The notes below the pieces were generated by a model. That model was not told the origin of the DNA and did no database searches. It saw nothing but the letters and a program-made list of their open reading frames with translations. This document shows, in pieces, positions 13,387 through 26,599 of a stretch of DNA of 64,000 nucleotides. Source of the DNA: Enoplosus armatus (Eukaryota; Chordata; Actinopteri; Centrarchiformes; Enoplosidae); contig NC_092183.1 of the NCBI RefSeq assembly GCF_043641665.1, positions 26,253,222-26,317,221 on the forward strand. The letters are read 5' to 3'. The position numbers were made by a program, and so were the translations under genes. Within the stretch, counting starts at the first letter, position 1, and every line of letters begins with the position of its first letter.

Positions 13387-13442
<56 letters not shown>
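13387..13442. repeat. (TG)n microsatellite, about 56 bp, uninterrupted
   Basis: Pure TG dinucleotide run. It gives rise to artificial His/Thr repeats in the antisense frames. Confidence 0.97.
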
Positions 13443-13443
<1 letters not shown>

Positions 13444-13649
13444 TGATCCTCTGTGTTCGGTCAAAGTTGACCATCGACTTACTCGCTGGAGAAACCAACC
13501 TTTTCATCCTCTCGAGGGAGCACACCACTAAATCCCACTAACTAGGTCATGTAACTGTCTTTGATTGGGCTTTTGTATGTTGGGTGTTTTCAGTATTTCA
13601 CCATTGTGTATTTTGTATCCCCTCTTCTTCGCCTCTGACAGGTCATTTG

Positions 13650-15045
13650 TTCCACAACGTAGATCTCTTTCACAGCGGGCATCTTCAGAATCAGAAACAT
13701 GTATATATATATATATACATGTATTGCACTGACATTTAAGAATAAGTAATAGTGAGGTAGTATGTGTAGAATATTTCCAGTCTGTTAGTGACACAGTGAC
13801 AGGAGTTAAACAGTCTGATGGCCACAGGCAGGAATGATTTCCTGTGTCTCTCTGTTGGACGTTCGGGAGGAATGAGTCTCCCACTGAAGCTGCTCTTGTG
13901 TCCGACCAGTACGTCATGGAGAGGATGGGAGACATTGTCCAAGATGACCCGCAGCTTGGACAGCGTCCTCCTCTCTGACACCACCGTCAGAGAGTCCAGC
14001 TCCACCCCCACAACGTCACTGGCCTTGAGGATCAGTTTGTTGAGTCTGTCGGAGTCCGCCACCCTCAGCCTGCTGCCCCCAGCATGCAACAGCATAGAGG
14101 ATAGCACTGGCCACCACAGACTCATAGAACATCCTCAGCATAGTCCGGCAGATGTTGAAGGACCTCAGCCACCTCAGAAAATACAGATGGCTCTGGCCCT
14201 TCCTGTAGAGGGCATTAGTGTTCCTCTACAATGTCCACACTGACCCCCTGGATGGAAACAGGGGTCATCGGCACCTTGGTCCTCCTCAGATCCACAGTCA
14301 GTTCCTTTGTCTTGTCACGTTGAGCTGCAGGTGGTTCTGCTCGCACCATGCGACAAAGTTGTCCACAGCAGCCCTGTACTCCTCCTCATCCCCCTCACTG
14401 TTACATCCAACTATTGCTGAGTCATCAGAACCCTTCTGAAGGTGGCAGGTCTCAGTGCAGTAGCTGAAGTCCGTGGTGTAGACGGAGAAGAGGAAGGGAG
14501 AGAGGACAGTCCCCTGCGGGGCCCCGGTGTTGCTGACCACCCTGTCTGACACACAGTGTTGTAAGCGCAGGGCCCACAGAGTCAAATCTGTTGAAAAACA
14601 GATTGAGTTCGTTGGCTCGGTCCACGCTGCCTTCAGCTCCTCTGTTGTTGGTCGGCCTGTAACCCGTGATGGTCCTCATTCCACTCCAGACCTCTCTGGT
14701 GTTGTTCTGCAGTTTCCACTCCAGCTTCCTCCTGTACTTCTCCTTGGCCTCCCTGATCTTTACCTTTGGTTCTCCCTGGATCGTTCTCCTCGTCTCTGTT
14801 GCCAGCTCTGAAGGCCCTCGTCTTTTCATTCAGGATGTCCTTGATGTCCTTTGTCACCCACGGCTTGTTGTTAGAATAACAATGGACAGTCCACACAGAA
14901 GTTGATGTAATCCGTGATGCACTCTGTGAGCCCATCAGTGTCCTCTCTGCCAGTCAGTCACCTCAAAACACCCCTGAAGTGTCTCATAAGCCTCCCCCCA
15001 CCATCTCCTCACTGCCCTTATGGTTGACGTGTCGTGTAGGACAAG
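13650..15045 (-). mobile_element. LINE fragment (3' half of ORF2 and tail)
   Basis: The largest LINE piece here. Reading - strand from about 15045: TECITDYINFCVD, NNKPWVTKDIKDILNEKTRA, APQGTVLSPFLFSVYTTDF, SDDSAIVGC, then GGSRLRVADSDRLNKLI and ERHRKSFLPVAIRLFN. The frame is interrupted, and part of the palm after SDDSA appears lost. The 3' end is near an AT microsatellite at 13700. I do not assign a clade. Confidence 0.8.
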
Positions 15046-16381
15046 GCACAGGTTTTATCAATAACATTAACAACGGCTATATTCAGAATAGGTGAGCCAG
15101 TTTCAGGGAAGCCTAATGTAACTGAGCCCTCCTTAATATTATTAGTCATTAGTCATTATTAGTGTTTTTCCCGCTGTGACAAAATAGGGAAAGAGGAGCG
15201 GTTAATTACAGCGGGGTTGAACATGTTCCTGAATATTTCCAGTTCCCTTCCGTCCTTTTAGCCCTCCGAGAGCAACGTCTTTGACATTTTTATCACCGCG
15301 TAGCAGCTACTACCTAGAGGCTGTCGTTAACTGTGACAAATTCTTCGTCAGTTAATCATTCGTGCCTTGCAAACGTACAATGTCTACAGGAGATGCCTTG
15401 TTGACAGCAGATGGAGTCAGCTGCACACATATTTGCTCAGCCCCCCCCCCCCTCTGGAATATTCAAACTAAAGGAGAGAGAGCTCCCTGAAATATTATTC
15501 ACCACTACCGGTATTTATTCACTGAACGAGGATCACATTGAATTGTTTTTTTTGTTTTATTTCTAACTTCACACTATTGCTAACATTGACAGTGAAATGG
15601 ATTTGCACGCTCCATTCACGAAAGCACTATTTTGCACGAGTTTGCATCAGGTACATCCAGACAGAGTGCGTTTGGGCTCCGCAGCGGGCCTAACGAACAG
15701 ATGATACCAGACTTTGTGACTCTACAAAAGAATTTCGGCGTGAATATTTTCATCATCTTATGACATCATCATAAGGAGCTCTAAAAGTAACAGCTGATTT
15801 CCATTGGTCACAGCAGTCTGGTCCCCCCCCCCTGCATCACCACTGACAGGTGTATGTGATTCCACATGTATTTATTGGGCTTGTCTTGAAGAGGGACCCT
15901 CTTTTTAAGAGTTTAATGTAGTTTTAAGAGTTTTATTATTTGAGCTTATGTTGTGCTCACATGGGGTGTATTTCCCTGACTTGTGTTAAATTCCATTAGC
16001 GCAAACGAAGAAAAAGTAAGTATTACTGGAAGTGTTATTCCAGCATAGGAGCAGTGGTTGCACTGAGCCCAAAAGAAACTTGGAGGCGACAGGGAAGGAA
16101 GGGGGACAGTAAGGGCCCAGGAGAGAAAACGTACACCCTGGGGTCCCCCTAGGCAGGTAGAGTCAGATAAGTAGTTTGAGTCACATATTTATAGAAGTAA
16201 AGGACACCTGACAAGTTCGGGGGGGGTGCAACAAACGGCACCAGCAGCACTGAGCTAAAATCTAATCTGTCAGCTCATTCGACTCACAATCCCCAATCAA
16301 GCTGAAAACACTTCGAAGCCTTCATCATACGGGCATATTTACACTTCTGCAGCTGGAGAAGCGGCACAGCAGCTCTTACGC
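15046..16381. other. No gene seen; upstream of candidate promoter
   Basis: Short C runs at 15440 and 15825; otherwise featureless by eye. Confidence 0.5.
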
Positions 16382-16741
16382 GGGGGGGGGGGGGGGGGCT
16401 CTAGTGTACCGGCAGACTACAAAGCCGCGTTACAGCAGTGGCCGCTCTCCTCCGTGCGCGCAGCCAGTCGGACCGCTGCGAATGCCGGGTGAACTTCCAG
16501 CTGCAAGCAGCTGAAGCTCCGGCGTTTGTCGTTAAAGCTCCGGCGAGCTGCGTCGGCCAACTGGGGGAAGCAAGACTGGACATCTCGACACCGGCGAGCT
16601 GAGGAGCATCCGGACGCAGCGCGGAGGTAGGTCGCGTTTCATGCTTTCACGCGCATGTGGCGGTAAAATGCACAGGCTGCAGCCCCCCCACACCCCCCAC
16701 AGTGACGCTGACTTTGGGGACCGGGCTTTGTCTCGGAGACG
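16382..16741 (+). promoter_or_regulatory. Candidate GC-rich promoter and noncoding first exon
   Basis: A GC- and CpG-rich block in otherwise AT-rich DNA. It begins with a run of 17 G (16382-16398) and continues to two consensus splice donors: GCGGAG|GTAGGT with the exon end at 16626, and GAGACG|GTAAGT with the exon end at 16741. No long reading frame is present on the + strand, as expected of a 5' UTR exon. The npffr1-like exon with its unpaired acceptor at 26570 is 9.8-9.9 kb downstream on the same strand, making this the best partner I can see. A different gene or a lncRNA is possible. Confidence 0.35.
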
Positions 16742-16825
16742 GTAAGTTCACTCCAGTAAAATAACGACTGGCTTGAACTTTTGCAACATTTGCTTTCCTT
16801 CTTTGTTGGACCTGCTGACAAACAT

Positions 16826-16886
16826 TTATTTATTTATTTGTTTGTTTGTTTGTTTATTTATTTATTTGTTTGTTTGTTTGTTTGTT
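16826..16886. repeat. Compound (TTTA)n/(TTTG)n microsatellite
   Basis: Alternating blocks TTTA, TTTG, TTTA, TTTG over about 60 bp, immediately after the candidate first exon. Confidence 0.92.
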
Positions 16887-17210
16887 TTTATGATTTGTAG
16901 GAGTTAGAGTGGATGTCCCTCACGTTAAAACAAAGTGAACTAGTTAACTTAGGTTTGGGAGCGGGGCCACACCTCAACCACGCCTCTAATCTAAACCTGT
17001 CAAGCCTCCTTCTACCCGGCAAACCATCCGGCACCGTTAGCCTCAGATTTCTCGACCCACGCTCCCTTTCTCGGTCCGTCTCATCCCTACCCCGTCCCTC
17101 CCTCCCCCCCCATCCCTTCCCACATCCCTTCACCCTCTCTTCCATCCTGCCCTCATCCCTTCCCTTTCAACCCGATGCACGCTTCTCTCACGTCTCATTC
17201 TAGGTACCGT

Positions 17211-17352
17211 CTGGGGGTCTCTGTAATCAGCTCGGGTGGAAAACACACCGAGGCGGGACCCCCACACTGAGTCTCCCTCCGCCCCCGGTCTTCACTACGA
17301 CCTCCCAGACCAGCCTAACAGATTGTTGTGGTGTGGTCCTTGCTGGTGAACA
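17211..17352. repeat. Unassigned dispersed repeat, copy 1
   Basis: Begins CTGGGGGTCTCTGTAATCAG and includes CTTCACTACGACCTCCCAGA and TGTTGTGGTGTGGTCCTTGC. Shared with 33558-33754, but lacking about 60 bp present there. Family not recognised. Confidence 0.7.
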
Positions 17353-17695
17353 GAAAGATGTCCTAAAATACTACGCGTAGGTTTGAACTATCAGTTCAAT
17401 ATAAGTTTGGAAATGACCATTGTCTAATTTTTCTAACGTTACTTTATTAACCTCCTATTAACAAACAAAACAAAACAAGGGTTAGAAGAAAAGTAACGAT
17501 GGTGGTGGTGGATGCATGTTATCAGGTGTGTGGGCTTGGTGGCTCAGCTTTGTAAAACCAGAAACCGGCTACGCCTGGCCGGGCATACTGCAAAATCAAT
17601 CAATGTCACGCTTTCATAATGTATGCTACTATGAAATGCAGTATGTAGTTTATTGCATTTGAATTCCAGTCATACAGTCTTTGGATGCTGGGCAG

Positions 17696-17701
<6 letters not shown>

Positions 17702-17744
<43 letters not shown>
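17702..17744. repeat. (AT)n microsatellite
   Basis: About 43 bp of pure AT. Confidence 0.95.
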
Positions 17745-17745
<1 letters not shown>

Positions 17746-19974
17746 TCTCTGTAAATAGTAGTTTAATGGCTGCATTTTGTACTAACTGTGAATTATAAAG
17801 GATCAATTATGAATGATAATGAGTGTTAAGTCTCTGTCTTGTTATAAGCCGTTATACACAAACTGTAGCAACTATTCAGGATATGTGGCAGAGATTCAGT
17901 TGCAGATTTGCAGTATGGTGGGGGAAATGGTAAGGTCTCCATTATAATGATGCTCAAAGAGAAGACACTATAAGGTTTGTGTCTATTGCATGACGATTTG
18001 ATCATAAAATATACCTGCGTGGCTCATTTTTCTTTATTAAACGCGTTCCATCTAGACAGCCTTTCATGTAATAAGCCCACAAATGAAAGAAGTCAGGGAA
18101 CGATCGCCACCATGGCCAAAAGAAACCACTTTCTAACGAAGGCACTAGTTGAGCATTTTAGGAGAGAATATTCAAATCGTCATTTTAAGCGTTTGAACAA
18201 ACACGCTGCAGTTTCTCTGCTGAGGACAGCGTTTAAGTTGATATAGTACGTCAAGATCTGTGGCTGTGGCTCTCTGTCCGCCCATGAGCTGTCGAAGAAC
18301 GCAGCTTTCGCATCAATTTACATTCAGATCTTTATTCAGAAGCTCTGAGGAAGGTGAACAGTTCAATCATTTTTTTGATCAATGCATGCTTCACTGCAAA
18401 CTGCAGTGCAAATGCAAACCTGTTTCCAATTGGAAATTTACGCACACACACACACACAGACGTAGAACATATCTGAGTTTATATGTACATCATTATCTCT
18501 ATTATAACTGCTGCCCGTCCTAATCCATCAGTCTCTGTCTCTCACGCTGTCTTCTTCTGACACTTTTTGACGGCTTTCTCTGCATCATTGCCTCGAACCT
18601 CTGGGCTCCCAGTGATCGCTGCTGCTGCTGTTCAGGCACCTGAATTTCTCCCAGGAGATCAATAAACGCTCCTTTCACTGGTGACTGTGCGCGAGGCCAC
18701 GTAGACCCTGCTCTGTTTTTCTCCCACCGTTTTCATTGCAGTGTGCCCTTTAGCAGCCAGCTCCCCCTGCTGTCCATAAGGTGCCTCCGCGCACCAGCCG
18801 CTCCAAACCCTCCCCCCAGCCTTTGGGCCACGCCTCCTCATTTACATACAGCTTGAAAAGCCAAACGCCAAATGGGAAAAAATGAAATGTAAAATGCTTA
18901 ATGGTAAAGTGCAAATGGGGGGAAAAACATTTAAGCTTTTCCATTTTCCATTTTGAGTTTCATATTTGATGATTCCCTTTTTCTTATTTCCATTTCATCT
19001 TTACAGTTTAAGCTTTCAGTTTGTGAAAGGCTCTGTGAAAGGCATTTAAAGGCTCTGTATGGAGTTTTCAGAAAGTCGTTTTTAAGTGAGCGCTAAGTGA
19101 CCGGCAGTCAGCATCCTGCAGTCTGTAGGGGTGGGCGAGCCAAAAACGGTGAAGTGACATTCACCAGACTGACTTGCAGTCATATTTAGAATAACATTAC
19201 TATCTGCAATGTACCTATATTTTATTTGGACCGTTGGCTCCGTGATACGAACCAGCTTTACAAACCGTTTGCAAGTTACTTCATCAGCTAACGTTCCATA
19301 ACAAAACAACCAACACCGGATCCATCCGTCCGTATAGCTGAATTACAACGTTACCTTTGAGCTCAGGTCACAGTTAGCGAGTTGTCCACTCCTCCCTTGC
19401 GTTGCTCTTGGCTAGTAGAAAGCAATCGTTAGTTCTACACTAGGGTTGGGCGATATAAGTTTTTCCAGCCGGCGTTTGCCAGTATTCACGCAGGTGTGTT
19501 TGTACAGCAAGCCGGCGACCACTAGTTTCACGCTTTCTTAGCTTTTTCTCAGCTTAATAAAGAAACGCACAAAATGTCAAATGAAATACTCTTACACTTA
19601 CTTTACTTATTAAACTAAACCTAGCTTATTGCCATGTTCTCATTCACTGATTCAGCTCATCATAAACAAATAAACCCTGAATCCACCGAGTTAGATGGGG
19701 AAAATAGTCTGGCTGTAACATTACACACTGTGTTCCCTCGCTGCCTCTCGGTCCCTGCTGCCCTCTCTGGGTTAGCTCGCTGAACAAGAGCAGCGGCTCT
19801 CAATCAGACAAATAAAATGACAAAAATTGGCCCAAAAAAACAACCCTATAACCTTAATACACATTTGCTTTGTACCGTTATTTATTGTTGACAACGTTAT
19901 TATTCAGGTCCGCTAAATAAGGTGATGCCAGTCCATTTGAAACCTTTTAAAAAAACGAGCAGTAAATTCAATCC
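17745..19974. other. No gene seen
   Basis: AT-rich with a possible fold-back at 18850-18950 (AAGCTTTTCCATTTTCC against related upstream sequence). Candidate intron of the receptor gene if 16.4 kb is its first exon. Confidence 0.45.
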
Positions 19975-20430
19975 TGAAACGGACGGGAAGCCAGTGGACA
20001 GAGGCCATAACTGGTGTAATGTGGTCATGCGTTCTCTTTCCAGTTAAAAGACGAGCGGCTGCATTTTGCACTAACTGCAGACGACGAAGAGATCTACCCC
20101 CACGTACAAAGAATTACAATAGTCTAACCGAGAGGTAATGAAGGCAAGAATAACTCAAAAATCACACCAAGATTCTTATCAAAAGATCCGTTGTATGAAG
20201 CTAAAGGGGCAAAAGTACCATCAGGGTCATCCAGTGTGTCAGGTCGTCCACACATAACGACCTCAGTTTTATTTTCAGAGAGACTGAGGAAGTTTAACTT
20301 CATCCAAGTTTGTATATTTTTAGGCAGATAGATTTGTATGTCATCAGCAAAACAATGAAAAAGAATATCTGTGTTTCTTAAAAATGGACCCCAGGGGCAG
20401 CATATACAATAAAAAGAGGATGGGGCCCAA
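19975..20430 (-). mobile_element. LINE RT fragment with internal deletion
   Basis: The - strand reads LFLLYMLPLGSIFKKH, FADDIQIYLPKNIQTWMKLN, LSLSENKTEVVMCGRP and, after stops, AFITSRLDYCNSLYVGVD. This is the RT catalytic block and thumb. The usual spacer between IYLP and the TWMKLNFLSL segment is shortened. Confidence 0.75.
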
Positions 20431-20663
20431 CATGGCTAACAAGCTGGCTAACTTACAAGAGTGTGGAATAGAAGACGTGAATGGACCTTCACGTGGCTCG
20501 CTCTCTATGATTGATTTTGTGTGTAAGCGCGCATGTGATGTAGCATAGAGCGCACAGGCCCCTCCTCCAGGCTGCAGGGAGCTGGCCAATCAGGGACTCA
20601 ACACAAAAAGGTCAAAACTGATGCAGCACAACCAGAGATCTCGTCTTAATTATCTCACGCATT

Positions 20664-20900
20664 GCATTACATTTACTTAGCAGACGCTTTTATCCAAAGC
20701 AATTTACAATAAGTGCATTCAACTATGTGGCTACAACCCGGAAATCGCAGGAATCATGCAAGTACATCAACTTCTTCAAATACGCTGCACTGCTTAAGGG
20801 CTGCATTTAAAAACAATAAGAGATGCAGTGCAGTCTGAACAGATGAGTTTTCAGTCGAAAGATGTTGAGTTTCTTCTGTCCTGTCAATGCGGAGCTGTAT
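20664..20900. repeat. Abundant teleost dispersed repeat
   Basis: The motif TTTACTTAGCAGACGCTTTT followed by ATCCAAAGCAATTTACAATA and AGATGAGTTTTCAGTCGAAA is characteristic of a widespread fish repeat of unclear class. Confidence 0.55.
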
Positions 20901-23314
20901 TCTGCCGTTTTAGCAAGAAAAGTAATTGGAAGAACCCCTGCAGGGAAAAGTTGGTCCAGTTTATATTACTGTTAAAAATAATCATTATGACAGATGTGTG
21001 TTAATGTTAATGAGGCTACGAGAAGGCGTCTTTTGTTTTCGAGTCCTGAGTACGTGAACACACACAGGCACCTAAGTATCCTAGGTTCAGCAGGTATGTT
21101 TCCTCTGAAAGTCACATGCAAGTATGAAATAAGGGGCCACAAAATAACATTCACATTGTGAAGATCGGACAATAAAGTAGAGTAATTACCAACACAGATG
21201 GCTGCCTCCCTGAGTTGGAAATCTTCTTTTGTATGTGATATCATTTACATTCAGATGGCTTTTTTTTTGCGTGACTATAGGGCTCACAGGTGTGCATCAC
21301 AAAACGTGCGCATATCGCAGTAAAATTGTAGTTCCGTTATTATATATGAAAGGAGCAGCTCCGGGGTTCACCTCACCATCACTACAGTGTATCTGCTGTT
21401 CAGCCACACTCTTTCCTAACTTACCTGATGTCGTACACATATTTCTGCACGTATGCATTGATTATAAAATGTGTCTCGTTTGATTCGTGAAGCTGAGAGC
21501 GATTGAGACACATCATGCAGATTTTGAAGTCCTCAGCATCTTAACTCATATTGGCCGAGCAAGTTAAAGCCGAGGTTAAATGTTTATGGCTGTCTTAATA
21601 CAATACTCACATTCCATATGTAGACTAAATGAGGCTTTGGTTTCTGGAACCTGCTCTGGAAGCGATCCAGTGTCTCTGAGTGAAACAGTTACCCAAAGTG
21701 GGTATCTTCCAAAGTTATTGGTTTTGGGATGAAATTCTGTGTCGAAGTACCATTTCTTCACAAAGCAGAATTAGCTGTTTCGCCAGATAACTTGAAAATG
21801 AAATAGAAAATGTATATAACCCATTTTTATGACAGTCACTATCATAAACATTGGTGTCATCAAAATCTAGCCAGTATAGCAAATATCCATTTACTTAATG
21901 ATCAAGATAAAAATACGCCTCCAGGTAGTTGAGAAAATGGCAACAATTAATACGGTTAAACGCTAAGTTGTCTTTCCCTGATGCTGCTCGTTCTAATTTC
22001 ATGACAGAGGCCTCTAAACATTTATGTATAATACAGTAGTAGATATTGTGTAAGCGACCTGGGGCCTCAATTATAAAACAGCGGGGGGGATCCATTCTAA
22101 CAGTGGTCAATGCAAAGCACCTCATGATTGCATAGAAATGAACCTGCTGATCATGGCGTCTCTGGAAGTCGCCGGGTCCTGACTGACGCCGTCTTGCCGA
22201 CACAAAGAGACGTCCGTGCAATTAAAGTCATCGCAGACCAACTGAAACAAATAAAGAGTGGCGACGTGTGAAATTTCAACAACGTTAAAATATCTTGTTA
22301 AAAAATGAACCCGTGCATTGCTGACGGTTTACAAGCGTCGCATTACATCCTCATGGTCCCGGTTGATAGCCTTCCTGTCAGGGAGGGGACTGTGGGTCAG
22401 GCTCCTCATGCTGGGGGTGGGGGAGGGAGGCCATTCCTCACGCCCTGCAGATCTGGCAGACTGTTTTTGCGTGGTATAAAAGTCTGCCACCTGCAGCATC
22501 GAAAGACCGCAAATTGGCATTTGAGGAGGCCGGTGGTACTGAGCGTGCATGAGCGTGGGCATAATTGCAGTGCATTTCCTCTGCGCTCTGCAGGTCTGGA
22601 AACGGGGTGAGGAGGCGGGCACTGAGGGGCCATTTGGTTTTCACTCCAACCTGAATTTTGATCGCACACCAAATTGTAATTATTCAATAGTCCAGACATC
22701 TTGACGCTACATAGGTGATCCTCCTGAACAGATGCAGTTCTCTCTCTCAGTGGCTCTGGTCTGATTCTGAAAAGGCTGTGTGACAGTGTGTTGTTTGCTG
22801 CATTCAGGGGTCGTCTGTCATGACCTTTTCAGCAGGAAGTCAGACGTACATTTTTTTTTTTGATTAGCAAAAATCATCAGAAATTCCACCTCGGCGTCCA
22901 CATGACTGTAAATTTACATTAGGCAACACATACTGCCAGTTAATAGAATTTGTTCAATAAAAAAACAAACATATGGATATAGATGCAAAGTCAGATGTTC
23001 CAGTGCTTCATATTGTGATGTCAGCACACATGTCATGACTCTTGTCCAGTCCAGTTCCCTGATCAGACCTAGCTTTGTATGATCATTATTTTATCATTAT
23101 ACTGGCTTTGCAGCAACATGTTTCGTCACATGGAGCCAGTCCAACCACAGAGGAGCTGAGCGTTCAGTTCATTCTCAACAGTTGTTGGGGAAACGGAGTT
23201 GCGTATTCATTTCGAATAGAAAATAGTCACCGGATTGAAGAGGAGCTGCTTATTGGTCAGATTCTTTATCTATTCCCTTATTGAGTCTGAACACAGTGTA
23301 GACACCAGAGTAGA
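20901..23314. other. No gene seen
   Basis: Overlapping short ORFs at 22300-22700 on both strands reflect local GC content, with no motif. Confidence 0.5.
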
Positions 23315-23475
23315 AAAAAAAAACCCTGCCTGCGTGGAACTAATGTTATTTTAACCTATCTAAGTAGTGGCACTTGTGCATGGAGTGTGAAGTACATGGC
23401 ACTCCTGGGGTTTAAGCCCATGCTGTGTAGAGAGATGTTTCAGCACAGTGCTGGTGTTTCCTGTCTTACCTCTTC
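23315..23475 (-). repeat. Second copy of the hAT-like BED-finger fragment
   Basis: Closely similar to 35140-35310 over about 150 nt and in the same orientation; it reads [20 protein letters not shown] on the - strand. The copies differ by small indels in the middle. Confidence 0.55.
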
Positions 23476-23939
23476 TTCTCATTGACAAGAGAAAAAAAAG
23501 GGCCACATTCTTTTATACAACAACAAAACTTCACTTTGACAGTCGAGTGCGAATGTCAAACTCAATTTCAAGATGACAAACTTGAATAAATTGACATGTT
23601 TTCCTGAACTTTGAGTCTTTTGAACGGCTTAACCACATAAAATAAAAGCGTTCGAACGTCGAAAATTCCTGAAATTTAAAAATCACGAATAACATTTAAA
23701 CAGTCGGCGTACATCTACTGCCGCAGTAATGTCATGCTTGACTTTTCCCTCCTGAGTTTGACATTTCTAACTTCCCAAGGGAGAGCTGGAATTAGTCTGT
23801 CTCAGCTTCATGCCTTTAGGTGGACACCTGTGTGAGCTACTAATTTGAATTCCTCCTTGGCACCTGCAGAGTCGTGCAATGCAGTCTGTATTTTGATTAA
23901 AGCTTGTGACTCTTGATTGGAAACACATACCACTCGCTG

Positions 23940-24115
23940 TTAGCATTGATATCATAACTGCTATCGGCATGTACATTTGACCTTGACCTGATGGTTGCAC
24001 TAGATGAAAAGTCAAGACAATCACAGCTATCACAGTTCATCCTGAGGGGGACACGAATGTATAAAATGTCATGGCAATCTGTCTTAAAGTTGTCGAGATA
24101 TTACAGTGAATAAAC
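23940..24115. repeat. Dispersed teleost repeat, third partial copy
   Basis: Shares CCTGATGGTTGCACTAGATG, AGTTCATCCTGAGGGGGACA and a block resembling ATTTCATGGCAATCCATC with 38465-38905. Confidence 0.5.
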
Positions 24116-26569
24116 AATGTTTGCATGTCAGTTTATGCAAAAGTTGGACTTACACAGAGTCTAGAATTGAGAGAGAATATGGCACCAACTCCTATTAATC
24201 TATTTTTTGTCATGTGCCAGTTTGTGTGTATGTCTGAAAGTCCAAGCGCTTGTTCTGCTTTAGTGTGACAAGTTTACAACAAAGTGTATCCAATCTAATC
24301 TGTTTCCACCAATATCTTACTGTAGTAGTATTTCAGGCATTAGCATGTTGATCAGCACTTATTAACTGCAGTAGTTACACGTCACAGTTTGCTGGTAGGT
24401 CCCACTGTGTAGGCCTCATGGAAAATGTAGATTTTTGTTGCTGACGCAGGCGATGTGCTTTCTGAAGAGGGTAGAGAAAGAGGGGCGATCGGTTCTCGGG
24501 CGGTGTAGGGTGGAGGTCAGGACATATGTCTGATTGGAGCCACTTATATCGTTCAACATCGCCAGCCTTCATGTAACCATGGCAGTTTACTGGCATTCAG
24601 TATGTATAGACTTTCATCCACTCAGATGTACTGAAAATACATAAGCTCGGCTTTTATCTCTTTGGTCAGCAGGCAGCTAATTATTTGTCCCCTGAAAAAA
24701 AGTACTTGAATGCCTATTAGCTACATTTGTCAGTACTACTGCTGCTGTAAGGGTCATACCGACATCAGAAATTAAATTAGTATTTTTCTGCTATAATTAC
24801 TGATCTTGTAACATTGGAAATTGGATTTACAAAATGGAAATCAAGCAATATAATTCAAAGGTGTAATGTTTAGTAACTGGAATAATGTAAGCATTACAGG
24901 TAATAAAACGAAAGATGTGTACTGAATTCCTTGCATTTACAGTGACTGTGTAGTGCGGTCAAGGTAACGGTGTTAAATGTTGGTTGATTTTTGTCACGTA
25001 GGAAATGTGCAACAGAAAAGCTGAGGTTTTAAAGTCTTTGACAATGAGGAACTGTAAATCCTGCAGTTGTAAACAGATTATCAGGGATGAAACCAGTTTA
25101 TTGGCCTTGGCCATCGGAAAACCTGTTCAATTCATGAAACAAAGCGGCTAGATTAGATACAGATTTCGGTCCCTGTCCTCGGGATTTCTTGCTGCTGAAG
25201 AACAAATCGCCGACAGACAGTGTGCCAGTTTTGCATGTTTGAATTTCCAGGGTCTCGAGAGCGTCTGCGGGCCATTGTTTTGCGCAGGAGTCGTCTCACT
25301 ATGGGAAGTACGCTTTTCCCCGGGCACAGGCGCTCCATGTGCTAATACGCGTGTCTGGGTTTTGCTGGCGGCGTTTGCTCTCCACCTGGGCTGGCATTTC
25401 CTGACCGTTCCCAGACGTACACCATCGGGGCTGTCAACAGTCTAGCAGATCCTCCTGATACTGCACCACGTAATCCAGGAAAGTCAAAGTAAATGCACCA
25501 TGTCATTGCGCTGCTGTCATCTGCACAAAGGGATGCGACCGACTGCTGTCTGCGTCCACAGCGGCAGAACATCAATCAGAACCACCAAAAGCAAGAAGTG
25601 TATGAATTATCATAACGTAGCAGCAAATTATATTTCACTCACCTTTAGTTGAATGAACACAATCTTCCCTGCCTCTCCTCTATCTTCCTCCTTTTCTTCT
25701 CACTCGTCACTCTTTTCTGTGCGGTTCATCCTGTGATGAGCAGTTTATTGTTGAGCAGCCTTGAGGGGACAAAAACAACAATTGTACTGCTTCTATTGCA
25801 TTCATCCACGGTTATCTAAGGTATGGCAATTGTATGGAATCGTTGAATTTGAATAAAATACAGTTTTGTTTGCACTTTATCCCTCAGGCTTTTTACGCAA
25901 GATGAATGCATTTCCAACCTCCTGTAACAGTTGAACTGTGCTTTAACCAGCAGTCTTCTCCTCCTCTTTTGTTGTCACATTGTTACCCTTTCTTTAATGG
26001 TTCATCACAGCCAACAACTGATGACATGAGTACACAATACTAGTAGTACAACACAGGAGTCATGTAAAGTTGCAACTGCCTTCTGTTATCACTGCTGTTC
26101 CCTCAGCCTACACATGAAACCCACAGCTGAAAGGCAAAGGGCAAAGGTGCACAAAAGATGTTCTTTAATCCGAAATAAAGAGAGCAATGTTCATGTATTG
26201 CAGTGCAGAGCTAGTTAGACTAGAGTTTTACAAAGTTTAGATCCAACATAACTGTGTTTGGCTGCTTAGCTTTAGTAAGCAAGTCACATTTACATGTATG
26301 CTTTATTTGTCACATTTTATCATGTTGTATTTATATTTGTGTTCATGTTTTTAAACCGTTGTTTTAACATTACAAGAGGGAAAAGATTGTAGGATGAGAT
26401 CTTGAATGTGGAGCTTGACAGGCTAGTTCCAGTTGCTAAGCTATGATTGGACAGTCACTATATGGAGAAGGAGATCAGCGAACAGTCAGCTGGTAACCAA
26501 TGCACATTTTCCAAATTTGACACCCTTGCTGAGTGAAGTGTTAATTGCAAAAATTGATTTCCCCTGCAG
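24116..26569. other. No gene seen; upstream of receptor coding exon 1
   Basis: A modestly GC-rich patch at 25150-25440 has no convincing ORF or donor-linked exon. Confidence 0.5.
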
Positions 26570-26599
26570 TGTTGGTTCCTCCAAGGGATTCTGGACAAC
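26570..26599 (+). other. npffr1-like: 5' UTR part of npffr1-like exon, preceded by splice acceptor
   Basis: A pyrimidine-rich tract ending CCCCTGCAG (26561-26569) lies 30 nt before the start codon. This is the normal arrangement for a receptor whose start codon is in the second transcribed exon, so an upstream noncoding exon is expected. The acceptor is seen; the upstream partner is inferred. Confidence 0.6.

Noticed and set aside
13818..14243. 141-codon + strand ORF
   Set aside because: It is the antisense of the LINE ORF2 fragment, whose conserved motifs are on the - strand.
22305..22700. Several overlapping ORFs on both strands
   Set aside because: They arise from local base composition; none has a recognisable domain or supporting splice sites.
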